NCBI RefSeq assembly: GCF_017826695.1
Contig: NZ_JAFFZW010000004.1
Coordinates: 186,001 to 250,000, forward strand
Length of the DNA: 64,000 bases
Reading direction: 5' to 3'
DNA from: Pseudomonas alliivorans
Lineage (GTDB): Bacteria > Pseudomonadota > Gammaproteobacteria > Pseudomonadales > Pseudomonadaceae
The notes beneath the pieces were generated by a model, which worked only from the letters and a program-made list of their open reading frames with translations, had not been told where the DNA came from and searched no databases. Positions within the stretch are counted from its first letter, which is position 1; every line of letters begins with the position of its first letter. Below are positions 21,305-34,452 of the stretch, piece by piece. Both the position numbers and the translations under genes were made by a program.

Positions 21305-22667
21305 GCCACTGACCTTCAGCGAACTGGTTGCTCCGCTCAACGCTCGTCTGGCGGGCCGCGACTGCAGCTTTGACGGTGTAAGCACCGACAGCCGCGCCAT
21401 CGTGCCGGGTCAATTGTTCATCGCGCTGACCGGGCCGCGTTTCGACGGTCATGAATACCTCGATCAAGTCGCTGCCAAGGGTGCTGTTGGTGCTCTGGTC
21501 GAGAGCGAAGTGCCAGGTTCGAACCTGCCGCAACTGGTCGTGCTGGACACCCGCAAGGCACTGGCGCAACTGGGCGCAATGAATCGTAATGCGTTTGTTG
21601 ATCGCCCGGTGGCTGCCGTCACCGGCTCCAGCGGCAAGACCACGGTCAAGGAAATGCTCGCCAGCATTCTGCGCACGCGCGGCTCCGTTCTTGCGACCCG
21701 CGGCAATCTGAACAATGAACTGGGCGTGCCGTTGACCCTGCTGGAACTGGGCGCCGAGCACGCTGCTGCAGTTATCGAGCTGGGCGCGTCGCGTGTCGGA
21801 GAAATCGCTTTCACCGTCAGTCTGACCAAGCCGCATGTGGTCATTCTTACCAACGCGGGCACGGCCCATGTCGGCGAGTTCGGCGGTCCCGATCGTATTG
21901 TCGAGGCCAAAGGCGAGATCATTGAAGGCCTCGATGCCAAAGGCACTGCGGTTCTGAATCTCGACGACAAGGCATTCCCGATCTGGCGCTTACGTGCCGG
22001 TGATCGCAAAGTCCTGACGTTTGCACTGAGCAACGTCGACGCGGATCTGCACGCCAGCGAGCTGCATCGCGACGAGCGCGGCTGCCCGGGCTTCATGCTG
22101 CACAGCCCGTCAGGCTCCGCACAGGTACAACTGAATCTTCTGGGCACGCACAACGTGACCAATGCCTTGGCCGCCGCGGCCGCTGCCTGCGCGCTGGGCG
22201 TCAGCCTGGACGGCATTGTCGAAGGTTTGAATAACGTGCAGCCGGTCAAGGGCCGTGCTGTGCCGCACATCGCCAGCAATGGCATGCGCGTGATCGACGA
22301 CACCTATAACGCCAATCCTTCTTCGGTGAACGCCGCCGTCGATCTGCTGACCAGTTTTCCGGGGCGGACCGTCCTGGTGCTGGGTGACATCGGCGAATTG
22401 GGCGAATGGGCCGAGCAGGGCCACCACGATGTGGGGGCTTACGCCAAAGACAAGGTTTCGGCGCTGTATGCCGTCGGGCCACTGATGACGCACGCAGTCA
22501 GTGCCTTCGGGCCGCACGCGCGTCATTTCATCACTCAGGCCGAGCTGATCGAAGCGCTGGGCGCCGAGCAAGATAAAAACACCACTTTATTGATCAAGGG
22601 CTCGCGTAGCGCTGCGATGGAAAACGTCGTGGCTGCTTTGTGCGGTTCTAGCCTGGAGAAACATTGA
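21297..22667 (+). CDS. murF: UDP-MurNAc-tripeptide:D-Ala-D-Ala ligase
   Basis: The product is 456 residues. The P-loop is [12 protein letters not shown] near residue 109; [15 protein letters not shown] and [18 protein letters not shown] are MurF signatures. It attaches the D-Ala-D-Ala dipeptide made by Ddl, encoded later in this cluster, to finish the cytoplasmic pentapeptide precursor. The start at 21297 lies inside the end of murE (8-base overlap). The frame stays open much further upstream within murE but loses family resemblance. mraY starts on its last base. Confidence 0.96.
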   Translation: MFKPLTFSELVAPLNARLAGRDCSFDGVSTDSRAIVPGQLFIALTGPRFDGHEYLDQVAAKGAVGALVESEVPGSNLPQLVVLDTRKALAQLGAMNRNAFVDRPVAAVTGSSGKTTVKEMLASILRTRGSVLATRGNLNNELGVPLTLLELGAEHAAAVIELGASRVGEIAFTVSLTKPHVVILTNAGTAHVGEFGGPDRIVEAKGEIIEGLDAKGTAVLNLDDKAFPIWRLRAGDRKVLTFALSNVDADLHASELHRDERGCPGFMLHSPSGSAQVQLNLLGTHNVTNALAAAAAACALGVSLDGIVEGLNNVQPVKGRAVPHIASNGMRVIDDTYNANPSSVNAAVDLLTSFPGRTVLVLGDIGELGEWAEQGHHDVGAYAKDKVSALYAVGPLMTHAVSAFGPHARHFITQAELIEALGAEQDKNTTLLIKGSRSAAMENVVAALCGSSLEKH

Positions 22668-23749
22668 TGCTGCTGCTGTTGGCCGAGTTCTTACAACAGT
22701 TCTACAAAGGCTTCGCAGTCTTTCAGTACCTGTCGCTGCGCGGGATCCTCGGCGTGCTGACTGCGCTGACGCTGTCGCTGTGCCTGGGGCCGTGGATGAT
22801 TCGCACCTTGCAGATGCGTCAGATCGGCCAGTCCGTGCGCAACGACGGTCCGCAGTCGCACCTGTCCAAATCGGGCACCCCCACCATGGGCGGCGCGTTG
22901 ATTCTTTCTTCCATCGGCATCAGCACTCTGCTGTGGGCTGACTTGAGCAACCGCTATGTCTGGGTCGTACTGCTCGTCACCTTCCTGTTCGGTGCCATTG
23001 GCTGGGTCGACGATTATCGCAAGGTGATCGAAAAGAACTCCCGTGGCTTGCCGAGTCGCTGGAAGTACTTCTGGCAATCAGTGTTTGGTCTCTGCGCCGC
23101 GATCTTCCTTTATACGACCGCGCCGTCCGCCACCGAAACCACCTTGATCGTACCGATGCTCAAGGATGTCCGTATCCCGCTGGGTATCGGCTTCGTGGTG
23201 CTGACCTATTTCGTGATCGTCGGGTCCAGCAACGCGGTGAACCTGACCGACGGCCTGGACGGTCTGGCGATCATGCCAACCGTGATGGTCGGCGGCGCGC
23301 TGGGCATCTTCTGCTACCTGTCCGGTAACGTGAAATTTGCCGAATACCTGCTGATCCCTTACGTACCGGGGGCGGGCGAGCTGATTGTGTTCTCCGGGGC
23401 GCTGATCGGGGCGGGACTGGGGTTCCTCTGGTTCAACACGTATCCGGCCCAGGTTTTCATGGGCGACGTCGGCGCGCTGGCGCTGGGCGCTGCGCTGGGC
23501 ACAATGGCCGTGATCGTTCGTCAGGAAATCGTGCTGTTCATCATGGGCGGCATCTTCGTGATGGAAACCCTTTCAGTGGTCATTCAGGTTGCGTCTTTCA
23601 AACTGACCGGTCGCCGGGTTTTCCGCATGGCGCCCATACACCACCACTTTGAACTCAAAGGCTGGCCCGAGCCACGCGTGATTGTCCGTTTCTGGATCAT
23701 CACCGTGATTCTCGTGCTGATCGGCCTTGCCACGCTGAAACTGAGGTAG
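22667..23749 (+). CDS. mraY: Phospho-N-acetylmuramoyl-pentapeptide transferase MraY
   Basis: The product is 360 residues, the canonical MraY length, with about ten transmembrane helices. The catalytic and UDP-binding motifs include GWVDDYRKV near residue 108, [15 protein letters not shown] near residue 190 and the histidine cluster [12 protein letters not shown] near residue 325. It transfers phospho-MurNAc-pentapeptide to undecaprenyl phosphate, forming lipid I. ATG 22667 overlaps the murF stop by one base, and GGAG lies about ten bases upstream. It is followed five bases later by murD. Confidence 0.97.
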   Translation: MLLLLAEFLQQFYKGFAVFQYLSLRGILGVLTALTLSLCLGPWMIRTLQMRQIGQSVRNDGPQSHLSKSGTPTMGGALILSSIGISTLLWADLSNRYVWVVLLVTFLFGAIGWVDDYRKVIEKNSRGLPSRWKYFWQSVFGLCAAIFLYTTAPSATETTLIVPMLKDVRIPLGIGFVVLTYFVIVGSSNAVNLTDGLDGLAIMPTVMVGGALGIFCYLSGNVKFAEYLLIPYVPGAGELIVFSGALIGAGLGFLWFNTYPAQVFMGDVGALALGAALGTMAVIVRQEIVLFIMGGIFVMETLSVVIQVASFKLTGRRVFRMAPIHHHFELKGWPEPRVIVRFWIITVILVLIGLATLKLR

Positions 23750-23754
23750 AGCGA

Positions 23755-25101
23755 GTGTCCCTGATCGTTTCCGACCGCTTCCGCATTGTCGTGGGTCTAG
23801 GCAAAAGCGGCATGTCCCTGGTTCGCTTCCTGGCGAACCGGGGAGTGTCCTTTGCCGTGGCCGACACGCGGGAGAATCCGCCGGAACTGGCGACCTTGCG
23901 CCGGGATTACCCGCAGGTGGAAGTGCGTTGTGGCGAGCTGGACGTGGAATTCCTCTGCCGTGCCGACGAAGTCTATGTGAGCCCGGGTCTTGCCCTCGCG
24001 ACGCCTGCCTTGCAACAGGCTCAGGCGCGTGGCGTGAAGATGGCAGGCGATATCGAGCTGTTCGCGCGTTACGCGAAAGCGCCGATTGTTGCCATCACCG
24101 GCTCCAATGCCAAAAGCACCGTGACGACGCTGGTGGGCGAGATGGCTGCAGCCGCAGGCAAGCGCGTTGCCGTGGGTGGCAATCTGGGTACTCCGGCGCT
24201 CGATCTGCTCAGCGATGACGTTGATCTGTACGTGATGGAGCTCTCCAGCTTTCAACTGGAAACCACCGATCAGCTCAATGCTGAAGTGGCGACCGTGTTG
24301 AACATCAGTGAAGACCACATGGACCGTTACAGCGGTCTGCCGGCCTATCACCTGGCCAAGCACCGGATCTTCCGGGGCGCGCGGCAGGTGGTGGTCAATC
24401 GTCAGGACGCGTTGTCCCGCCCGTTGATTGGCGAAGGTCTGCCGTGCTGGACGTTCGGTTTGAACAAACCGGACTTCCACGGCTTTGGTCTGCGCGAAGA
24501 AAACGGCGAAAAGTATCTGGCCTTCCAGTTCGAAAACCTGATGCCTGTTCGCGAGCTGAAAATGCGCGGTGCGCACAACCACGCAAACGCACTGGCAGCT
24601 CTGGCGCTGGGCCATGCGGTTGGTCTGCCGTTTGATGCCATGTTGTCGGCGCTGCGTGAGTTCTCGGGTCTCGAGCATCGCTGTCAGTGGGTCCGTGAGC
24701 TGAACGGTGTTCATTATTACAACGACTCCAAAGCCACCAACGTTGGTGCTGCACTGGCGGCCATCGAAGGTCTGGGCGCAGACATTCCGGGCAAGCTGGT
24801 GCTGATCGCCGGTGGCGACGGCAAGGGCGCCGATTTCAGCGGCCTGCGTGCTGCGGTTGCTGCGCATTGTCGCAGCGTCGTGCTGCTGGGGCGTGATGCC
24901 GAAAGGCTTGCTCAGGCATTGGGCGACGCGGCACCGCTTGTGCGTGTCGACACGCTACAGGCAGCAGTTGAAAGCAGTGCTGAACTGGCTCAGGGCGGCG
25001 ACGCCGTTTTGCTGTCCCCGGCCTGCGCCAGTCTGGACATGTTCAAGAATTATGAAGAGCGCGGACGAGTGTTCGCGCAGGCAGTGGAGTGCTTGTCATG
25101 A
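23755..25101 (+). CDS. murD: UDP-MurNAc-L-Ala:D-glutamate ligase
   Basis: The product is 448 residues. The UDP-binding N domain begins with VVGLGKSGMSLVRFL. The ATP P-loop is AITGSNAKSTVTTLVG near residue 116, followed by MELSSFQLET and the catalytic NISEDHMDRY. The KATN motif (YYNDSKATNVGA) marks the C domain. It adds D-glutamate, the second stem-peptide residue. The GTG start at 23755 lies five bases after mraY. Its stop overlaps the ftsW ATG by four bases. Confidence 0.96.
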   Translation: MSLIVSDRFRIVVGLGKSGMSLVRFLANRGVSFAVADTRENPPELATLRRDYPQVEVRCGELDVEFLCRADEVYVSPGLALATPALQQAQARGVKMAGDIELFARYAKAPIVAITGSNAKSTVTTLVGEMAAAAGKRVAVGGNLGTPALDLLSDDVDLYVMELSSFQLETTDQLNAEVATVLNISEDHMDRYSGLPAYHLAKHRIFRGARQVVVNRQDALSRPLIGEGLPCWTFGLNKPDFHGFGLREENGEKYLAFQFENLMPVRELKMRGAHNHANALAALALGHAVGLPFDAMLSALREFSGLEHRCQWVRELNGVHYYNDSKATNVGAALAAIEGLGADIPGKLVLIAGGDGKGADFSGLRAAVAAHCRSVVLLGRDAERLAQALGDAAPLVRVDTLQAAVESSAELAQGGDAVLLSPACASLDMFKNYEERGRVFAQAVECLS

Positions 25102-26312
25102 TCTTCGGTGTGATCAAGCCGTATCCATCGCCGCTGATCAGCGGACGGGGCATCGACCTCGACTTTCCGATGCTGGTCGGTTGTCTTGCCTTGCTGGGCC
25201 TCGGTCTGGTGATGATTACCTCTGCGTCGTCGGAAGTCGCCGCCGTGCAGTCGGGCAACACGCTGTACATGATGACGCGTCACTTGGTGTACCTGCTGAT
25301 CGGTCTGGGCGCGTGCGGTGTGACCATGATGATCCCGGTCGCCACCTGGCAGCGCCTGGGCTGGCTGATGCTGCTCGGTGCGTTCGGCTTGCTGCTGCTG
25401 GTGCTGGTACCGGGTATCGGGCGCGAGGTGAACGGCTCGATGCGCTGGATCGGTTTTGGCGCGTTCAACGTGCAGCCGTCCGAAATCGCCAAGGTCTTCG
25501 TGGTGATCTTTCTGGCCGGTTACCTGATTCGTCGTCAGCAGGAAGTGCGTGAAAGCTGGATGGGGTTCTTCAAGCCGTTCATCGTGCTGCTGCCCATGGC
25601 CGGTCTGTTGCTGATGGAGCCTGACTTCGGTGCAACCGTCGTGATGATGGGGGCTGCGGCTGCAATGCTGTTCCTGGGCGGCGTCGGGCTGTTCCGCTTT
25701 TCGTTGATGGTCGTGCTGGCGGTTGCTTCGGTGGTCGTACTGGTTCAGGCCCAGCCTTACCGGATGGCGCGTCTGACCAACTTTACCGATCCATGGGCCG
25801 ATCAGTTCGGCTCCGGCTACCAGCTGACCCAGGCGCTTATCGCCTTCGGTCGAGGCGAATGGTTCGGTGTCGGTCTGGGCAACAGTGTCCAGAAACAATT
25901 CTATCTGCCGGAAGCGCATACGGACTTCGTGTTCTCTGTGCTCGCCGAAGAGCTGGGTGTCGTGGGTTCGTTGCTCACGGTTGCGCTGTTCCTGTTCGTC
26001 AGTATTCGCGGCATGTATATCGGTATGTGGGCAGAAAGGGCCAAACAGTTCTTCGGTGCCTACGTTGCCTACGGTCTTTCTTTCCTGTGGATCGGTCAGT
26101 TCCTGATCAACATCGGCGTGAACGTCGGTCTGTTGCCGACCAAGGGGCTGACGTTGCCGTTTCTGAGCTACGGCGGCAGCTCGTTGGTGATCTGCTGTGC
26201 CAGCCTGGGGCTGCTGCTGCGCATCGAATGGGAATCGCGCAACAACATGGGCAGCGAAGAGGCCGAGTTCAAAGAGAGCGACTTCGCCGAGGAGACGCCT
26301 CATGGACGCTAA
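25098..26312 (+). CDS. ftsW: Septal peptidoglycan glycosyltransferase FtsW
   Basis: The product is 404 residues, a ten-helix SEDS-family membrane protein. GREVNGSMRWI, FNVQPSEIAK and PDFGATVV contain the conserved SEDS motifs, and TKGLTLPFLSYGGSS near residue 355 is the C-terminal signature. It polymerises lipid II at the septum in partnership with FtsI. ATG 25098 overlaps murD (ATGA). A GTG three codons earlier (25089) is possible. The C-terminal tail is acidic (EEAEFKESDFAEE) and overlaps the start of murG by 11 bases. Confidence 0.95.
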   Translation: MIFGVIKPYPSPLISGRGIDLDFPMLVGCLALLGLGLVMITSASSEVAAVQSGNTLYMMTRHLVYLLIGLGACGVTMMIPVATWQRLGWLMLLGAFGLLLLVLVPGIGREVNGSMRWIGFGAFNVQPSEIAKVFVVIFLAGYLIRRQQEVRESWMGFFKPFIVLLPMAGLLLMEPDFGATVVMMGAAAAMLFLGGVGLFRFSLMVVLAVASVVVLVQAQPYRMARLTNFTDPWADQFGSGYQLTQALIAFGRGEWFGVGLGNSVQKQFYLPEAHTDFVFSVLAEELGVVGSLLTVALFLFVSIRGMYIGMWAERAKQFFGAYVAYGLSFLWIGQFLINIGVNVGLLPTKGLTLPFLSYGGSSLVICCASLGLLLRIEWESRNNMGSEEAEFKESDFAEETPHGR

Positions 26313-27364
26313 CGTGTTGATCATGGCAGGCGGTACCGGCGGGCATGTATTCCCGGCGCTGGCCTGCGCGCGCGAATTCCAGTCGCGTGGCTACAAGGTT
26401 CACTGGTTGGGCACCCCGCGTGGCATCGAGAACGAACTGGTGCCTCAGGCCGGTCTGACCCTGCACCTGATCAATGTCACGGGTTTGCGTGGCAAGGGGC
26501 GTCTGTCCCTGCTCAAGGCTCCGCTGATGTTGCTCAAGGCGCTGATGCAGGCCCGCAAGGTGGTGCGTGAGCTCAAGCCCGTGTGTGTGGTCGGCTTCGG
26601 TGGCTATGTCACAGGTCCCGGTGGCCTTGCGGCGAAGCTGGCAGGCGTACCGTTGATCATTCACGAGCAGAACGCTGTGGCCGGCACTGCCAATCGCAGC
26701 CTTGCGTCGTTCGCCAGCCGTGTATGCGAGGCGTTCCCCAATACCTTCGCGGCCTCGAAGAAACGCCGCACGACCGGCAATCCGGTGCGTGTCGAGCTGT
26801 TTCTTGAAACCCCGCGTCAGGCGCTGGCCGGTCGCAAGGCGCGTCTGTTGGTGCTGGGCGGCAGCCTGGGTGCGGAGCCGCTGAACAAACTGCTGCCCGA
26901 AGCGTTGGCGCAACTGCCCGAGGAGATCCGTCCAGAGGTGTTTCATCAGGCGGGCAAGAATCACGACGAAATCACCGCCGAGCGCTATCGCAACGCGGGC
27001 GTCGAGGCGCAAGTGGCGCCATTCATCCAGAACATGGCTCAAGCGTACAGCTGGGCCGATCTGGTGGTCTGCCGCGCAGGCGCACTGACCATCAGCGAAC
27101 TGGCGGCCGCAGGCCTGCCGTCGCTGCTGATCCCGTTGCCCCATGCGATCGATGACCATCAGTCCCGTAACGCTGACTATCTGGCTCGCGAAGGCGCAGC
27201 CTTTGTCATGCCGCAAGCGACAACTGGCGTAGCCGAGATGGCTGCACGCCTGAAAGAGGTTTTGATGCAACCCGAACAATTGAACAGCATGGCCCGCACG
27301 GCACGTCGCCTGGCCAAGCCCGATGCAACCAATACCGTGGTCGATGTCTGTGTGGAGGTGGTCA

Positions 27365-27372
<8 letters not shown>
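26302..27372 (+). CDS. murG: UDP-GlcNAc:undecaprenyl-PP-MurNAc-pentapeptide GlcNAc transferase MurG
   Basis: The product is 356 residues. The glycine-rich loop [14 protein letters not shown] near residue 8, [10 protein letters not shown] near residue 125, [12 protein letters not shown] near residue 185 and the donor-site [16 protein letters not shown] near residue 260 are all MurG signatures. It converts lipid I to lipid II on the inner face of the cytoplasmic membrane. The start is ATG 26302, inside the ftsW tail. The frame is open upstream but not conserved. It overlaps murC by eight bases. Confidence 0.97.
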
Positions 27373-29781
<2,409 letters not shown>

Positions 29782-29784
29782 GGC

Positions 29785-30648
29785 ATGAACGCTTCGGCAC
29801 GTCATCAGCCTCCAGCACCCAACCGCAAGCCAGTGCCTCGTGGCGCCAGCCGGATGGTGGCCAAGGAGCCGCTGTCTGCGCGCATGCCCAAGCCGAGCTT
29901 CGGTTTCCTGAAGCGTCTGTTCTGGCCTGTGATGCTGGTGGTGCTGGGTTTTGGGACGTACGAAGCGGCGCTGCGGATCATGCCGTACGCCGACCGCCCG
30001 ATCACCCGCATCAATGTGCAGGGCGATCTGAGCTACATCAGTCAGCAGGCCGTGCAGCAGCGGATTGCACCGTTCGTGGCCTCGAGCTTTTTCAAGATCG
30101 ATCTGGCCGCGATGCGCACCGAGCTTGAACAGATGCCATGGATTGCACATGCCGAAGTCAGGCGTGTGTGGCCGGACCAGGTGGTGATTCGCCTGGAAGA
30201 GCAGTTGCCCGTTGCCCGTTGGGGTGACGAGTCACTGCTCAACAACCAGGGACAGGCTTTCACGCCGCGTGAACTGTCCAACTATGAACATCTTCCCCAG
30301 TTGTTCGGCCCGCAGCGGGCCCAGCAGCAGGTGATGCAGCAGTACCAGGTGTTGAGTCAGATGTTGCGCCCCATGGGGTTCTCCATCGTGCGCCTGGAAT
30401 TGCGCGAGCGTGGCAGCTGGTTCCTGACAACAGGCGCCGGTAGTGCCGGGCCGGGTATCGAGTTGTTGCTGGGACGCGACCATCTCGTCGAAAAAATGCG
30501 CCGCTTCATCGCGATTTACGACAAAACGCTTAAAGACCAAATCACGAATATTGCGCGCATCGACCTGCGTTACGCCAACGGCCTTGCGGTTGGCTGGCGT
30601 GAACAGGCAGCGCCGACGTCGGAAAAACCCGCCGTCGCGAAGAATTGA
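29785..30648 (+). CDS. ftsQ: Cell division protein FtsQ
   Basis: The product is 287 residues. A basic, proline-rich cytoplasmic tail (residues 1-48) leads to one transmembrane helix (about 49-68, [20 protein letters not shown]). A POTRA domain follows (about 72-140: [20 protein letters not shown] ... [20 protein letters not shown]), then the beta domain. It bridges early and late divisome proteins and forms a complex with FtsL and FtsB. It is three bases after ddlB and 14 before ftsA. Confidence 0.95.
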   Translation: MNASARHQPPAPNRKPVPRGASRMVAKEPLSARMPKPSFGFLKRLFWPVMLVVLGFGTYEAALRIMPYADRPITRINVQGDLSYISQQAVQQRIAPFVASSFFKIDLAAMRTELEQMPWIAHAEVRRVWPDQVVIRLEEQLPVARWGDESLLNNQGQAFTPRELSNYEHLPQLFGPQRAQQQVMQQYQVLSQMLRPMGFSIVRLELRERGSWFLTTGAGSAGPGIELLLGRDHLVEKMRRFIAIYDKTLKDQITNIARIDLRYANGLAVGWREQAAPTSEKPAVAKN

Positions 30649-30662
30649 TAAGAGGCAGGACC

Positions 30663-31919
30663 ATGGCAAATGTGCAAAGCGGCAAAATGATCGTCGGGCT
30701 GGATATCGGTACCTCCAAGGTGGTGGCACTGGTAGGCGAAGTCGCGGCCGATGGCTCGCTGGAAATCGTGGGTATCGGTACCCATCCCTCCCGCGGCCTG
30801 AAAAAGGGCGTGGTGGTGAACATCGAGTCGACCGTGCAGTCGATCCAGCGCGCCGTCGAAGAGGCCCAGTTGATGGCGGGCTGCCGCATTCACTCGGCGT
30901 TCGTCGGCGTCGCAGGCAACCACATCCGCAGCCTGAACTCCCACGGCATCGTGGCTATCCGCGACCGTGAAGTGAGCTCTGCGGATCTTGAACGCGTACT
31001 CGACGCCGCCCAGGCCGTTGCCATCCCTGCCGATCAGCGCGTCCTTCACACGCTGCCTCAGGACTACGTGATCGACAACCAGGAAGGTGTTCGTGAGCCG
31101 CTGGGCATGTCGGGCGTACGTCTGGAAGCCAAGGTGCACGTCGTGACCTGTGCAGTGAACGCTGCTCAGAACATCGAGAAGTGCGTGCGTCGCTGCGGTC
31201 TGGAAGTCGACGACATCATCCTGGAGCAACTGGCCTCTGCCTATTCGGTCCTGACCGATGACGAGAAAGAGCTGGGCGTCTGCCTGGTGGACATCGGTGG
31301 TGGTACCACCGACATCGCGATCTTCACCGAAGGCGCGATCCGGCACACCGCAGTGATCCCGATTGCGGGCGATCAGGTGACCAACGACATCGCCATGGCG
31401 CTGCGCACACCGACCCAGTACGCCGAAGAAATCAAGATTCGTTATGCCTGCGCCCTGGCCAAGCTGGCCGGCGCTGGTGAAACCATCAAGGTACCGAGCG
31501 TGGGCGACCGTCCACCTCGCGAGCTGTCCCGCCAGGCGCTGGCCGAAGTGGTCGAGCCTCGTTACGACGAGCTGTTCACCCTGATCCAGGCTGAGCTGCG
31601 TCGCAGTGGTTATGAAGACCTGATCCCGGCCGGCATCGTGCTGACCGGTGGTACCTCGAAAATGGAAGGTGCGGTGGAACTTGCCGAGGAAATCTTCCAC
31701 ATGCCGGTGCGCCTGGGCGTTCCGCATAGCGTCAAAGGGCTCGCTGATGTCGTACGCAACCCGATCTACTCCACAGGCGTAGGCCTGTTGCTGTACGGGC
31801 TGCAGAAACAATCCGATGGCATTTCGCTGTCGGGGATTGTCGGCAACAGCAGTTACGGCGACGAACCCAAGGCTCCGGTGCTTGAGCGTATCAAGCGCTG
31901 GGTCCAGGGCAATTTCTAA
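30663..31919 (+). CDS. ftsA: Cell division protein FtsA
   Basis: The product is 418 residues with an actin-like ATPase fold: VGLDIGTSKVVALVGE near the N terminus, LVDIGGGTTDIAIFTEGAIR near residue 205 and GIVLTGGTSKMEGAVEL near residue 325 are the phosphate and adenosine motifs. The C-terminal amphipathic helix LERIKRWVQ tethers FtsZ filaments to the membrane. I take ATG 30663, preceded by GAGGCAGGA. The gene ends 84 bases before ftsZ, the largest gap within the cluster. Confidence 0.96.
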   Translation: MANVQSGKMIVGLDIGTSKVVALVGEVAADGSLEIVGIGTHPSRGLKKGVVVNIESTVQSIQRAVEEAQLMAGCRIHSAFVGVAGNHIRSLNSHGIVAIRDREVSSADLERVLDAAQAVAIPADQRVLHTLPQDYVIDNQEGVREPLGMSGVRLEAKVHVVTCAVNAAQNIEKCVRRCGLEVDDIILEQLASAYSVLTDDEKELGVCLVDIGGGTTDIAIFTEGAIRHTAVIPIAGDQVTNDIAMALRTPTQYAEEIKIRYACALAKLAGAGETIKVPSVGDRPPRELSRQALAEVVEPRYDELFTLIQAELRRSGYEDLIPAGIVLTGGTSKMEGAVELAEEIFHMPVRLGVPHSVKGLADVVRNPIYSTGVGLLLYGLQKQSDGISLSGIVGNSSYGDEPKAPVLERIKRWVQGNF

Positions 31920-31921
31920 GC

Positions 31922-31949
31922 TTCAACGATTCAAGATTCAAAGCTTCAA
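31922..31949 (+). repeat. Four TTCAA repeats in the ftsA-ftsZ spacer
   Basis: TTCAA occurs at 31922, 31930, 31937 and 31945, a spacing of 7-8 bases, in the leader before ftsZ. The function is unknown. It may be simply slipped sequence or an unstructured ribosome standby region. Confidence 0.4.
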
Positions 31950-32003
31950 AACAATAGCGGCAGGCAGTAGGCAAACTAACTAGAGAGCGGAAGGAGAGAG
32001 AAA

Positions 32004-33191
32004 ATGTTCGAACTCGTAGACAACGTCCCGCAAAGCCCGGTAATCAAGGTCATCGGTGTAGGCGGTGGTGGCGGTAACGCTGTCAATCACATGGTCAAGA
32101 GCAACATCGAAGGCGTGGAATTCATCTGCGCCAACACGGATGCTCAAGCGCTGAAAAACATCGGCGCGCGCACCATTCTGCAATTGGGCACAGGCGTGAC
32201 CAAAGGTCTTGGCGCTGGCGCCAACCCTGAAGTCGGTCGTCAGGCTGCACTGGAAGACCGTGAGCGCATTGCAGAAGTCCTGCAAGGCACCAACATGGTA
32301 TTCATCACCACGGGCATGGGCGGCGGTACCGGTACCGGTGCAGCACCGATCATTGCCGAAGTGGCCAAGGAAATGGGCATTCTGACGGTCGCAGTCGTGA
32401 CCCGTCCGTTCCCGTTCGAAGGCCGCAAGCGTATGCAGATCGCCGATGAAGGCATCCGCATGCTGTCCGAAAGCGTCGACTCGTTGATCACCATTCCCAA
32501 CGAGAAGCTGCTGACCATCCTGGGTAAGGACGCCAGCCTGCTGTCGGCTTTCGCCAAGGCAGACGATGTTCTGGCCGGTGCCGTTCGCGGTATCTCCGAC
32601 ATCATCAAGCGTCCGGGCATGATCAACGTCGACTTTGCTGACGTACGTACCGTAATGAGCGAGATGGGCATGGCGATGATGGGCACTGGCTGCGCCAGCG
32701 GTCCTAACCGTGCACGTGAAGCGACCGAGGCCGCCATCCGTAACCCGCTGCTCGAAGACGTCAACCTGCAGGGCGCTCGCGGCATCCTGGTCAACATCAC
32801 TGCCGGTCCTGACCTGTCTCTGGGTGAATACTCGGACGTGGGCAGCATCATCGAGGCGTTCGCTTCCGAGCACGCGATGGTCAAAGTCGGTACCGTTATC
32901 GATCCGGACATGCGTGACGAGTTGCACGTGACCGTGGTTGCGACCGGTCTGGGCGCGAAAATCGAGAAGCCTGTCAAGGTGATCGACAACACCCTGCAGA
33001 CCACTCAGCAGCCTTCGGCTCAGCCAGCGGCTCGTCAGGAAGCTCCGTCGGTCAACTACCGCGACCTGGACCGTCCTACCGTGATGCGCAATCAGGCACA
33101 CGCAGGCGCAACGGCGGCAGCGAAGATGAACCCTAACGATGATCTGGACTACCTGGACATCCCGGCTTTCCTGCGTCGTCAGGCCGATTGA
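32004..33191 (+). CDS. ftsZ: Cell division GTPase FtsZ
   Basis: The product is 395 residues. The tubulin-type GTP loop GGGTGTGAAP near residue 105 and the N-terminal VIGVGGGGGNAVNHM are intact, and the T7 synergy-loop region reads NVDFADVRTVM near residue 210. A glutamine- and alanine-rich linker (about residues 320-375) ends in the conserved C-terminal peptide LDIPAFLRRQ that binds FtsA and ZipA. It forms the Z ring. A strong ribosome binding site (GGAAGGAGAG) ends six bases before the ATG. Confidence 0.98.
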   Translation: MFELVDNVPQSPVIKVIGVGGGGGNAVNHMVKSNIEGVEFICANTDAQALKNIGARTILQLGTGVTKGLGAGANPEVGRQAALEDRERIAEVLQGTNMVFITTGMGGGTGTGAAPIIAEVAKEMGILTVAVVTRPFPFEGRKRMQIADEGIRMLSESVDSLITIPNEKLLTILGKDASLLSAFAKADDVLAGAVRGISDIIKRPGMINVDFADVRTVMSEMGMAMMGTGCASGPNRAREATEAAIRNPLLEDVNLQGARGILVNITAGPDLSLGEYSDVGSIIEAFASEHAMVKVGTVIDPDMRDELHVTVVATGLGAKIEKPVKVIDNTLQTTQQPSAQPAARQEAPSVNYRDLDRPTVMRNQAHAGATAAAKMNPNDDLDYLDIPAFLRRQAD

Positions 33192-33267
33192 TGAAATGTA
33201 TCAGGGGTATTAGGGTGATTGGTGTTCAGCAAAGGCATGGTCTGCTATCATCGCCAGCCTTTGTTGA

Positions 33268-34215
<948 letters not shown>

Positions 34216-34246
34216 GCAAGCTTTACTCTCTTTCCTTTTGTTCTTT

Positions 34247-34274
34247 AAAGGCTGCCCTCGGGTGGCCTTTTTTT
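34247..34274 (+). terminator. Rho-independent terminator after lpxC
   Basis: The arms AAAGGCTGCCC and GGGTGGCCTTT pair with two G-U wobbles and run into seven T. It closes the dcw-lpxC block. Confidence 0.85.
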
Positions 34275-34452
34275 ATGTGTTGAAGAATGTCGATCTGGTT
34301 GTCCATATCACTCATCAAATCCGCCGCGCCTTGTGGCGAGCAGAAAACCGTGAGTTTTTGTTTATCCGGTAAGAGGTGTCTGTAACGATCGGCAGCAGGT
34401 GTCAGGTATCGTGACAGCTCATACAGGCTTTTCCATTGAGAGAAGATGGCAG

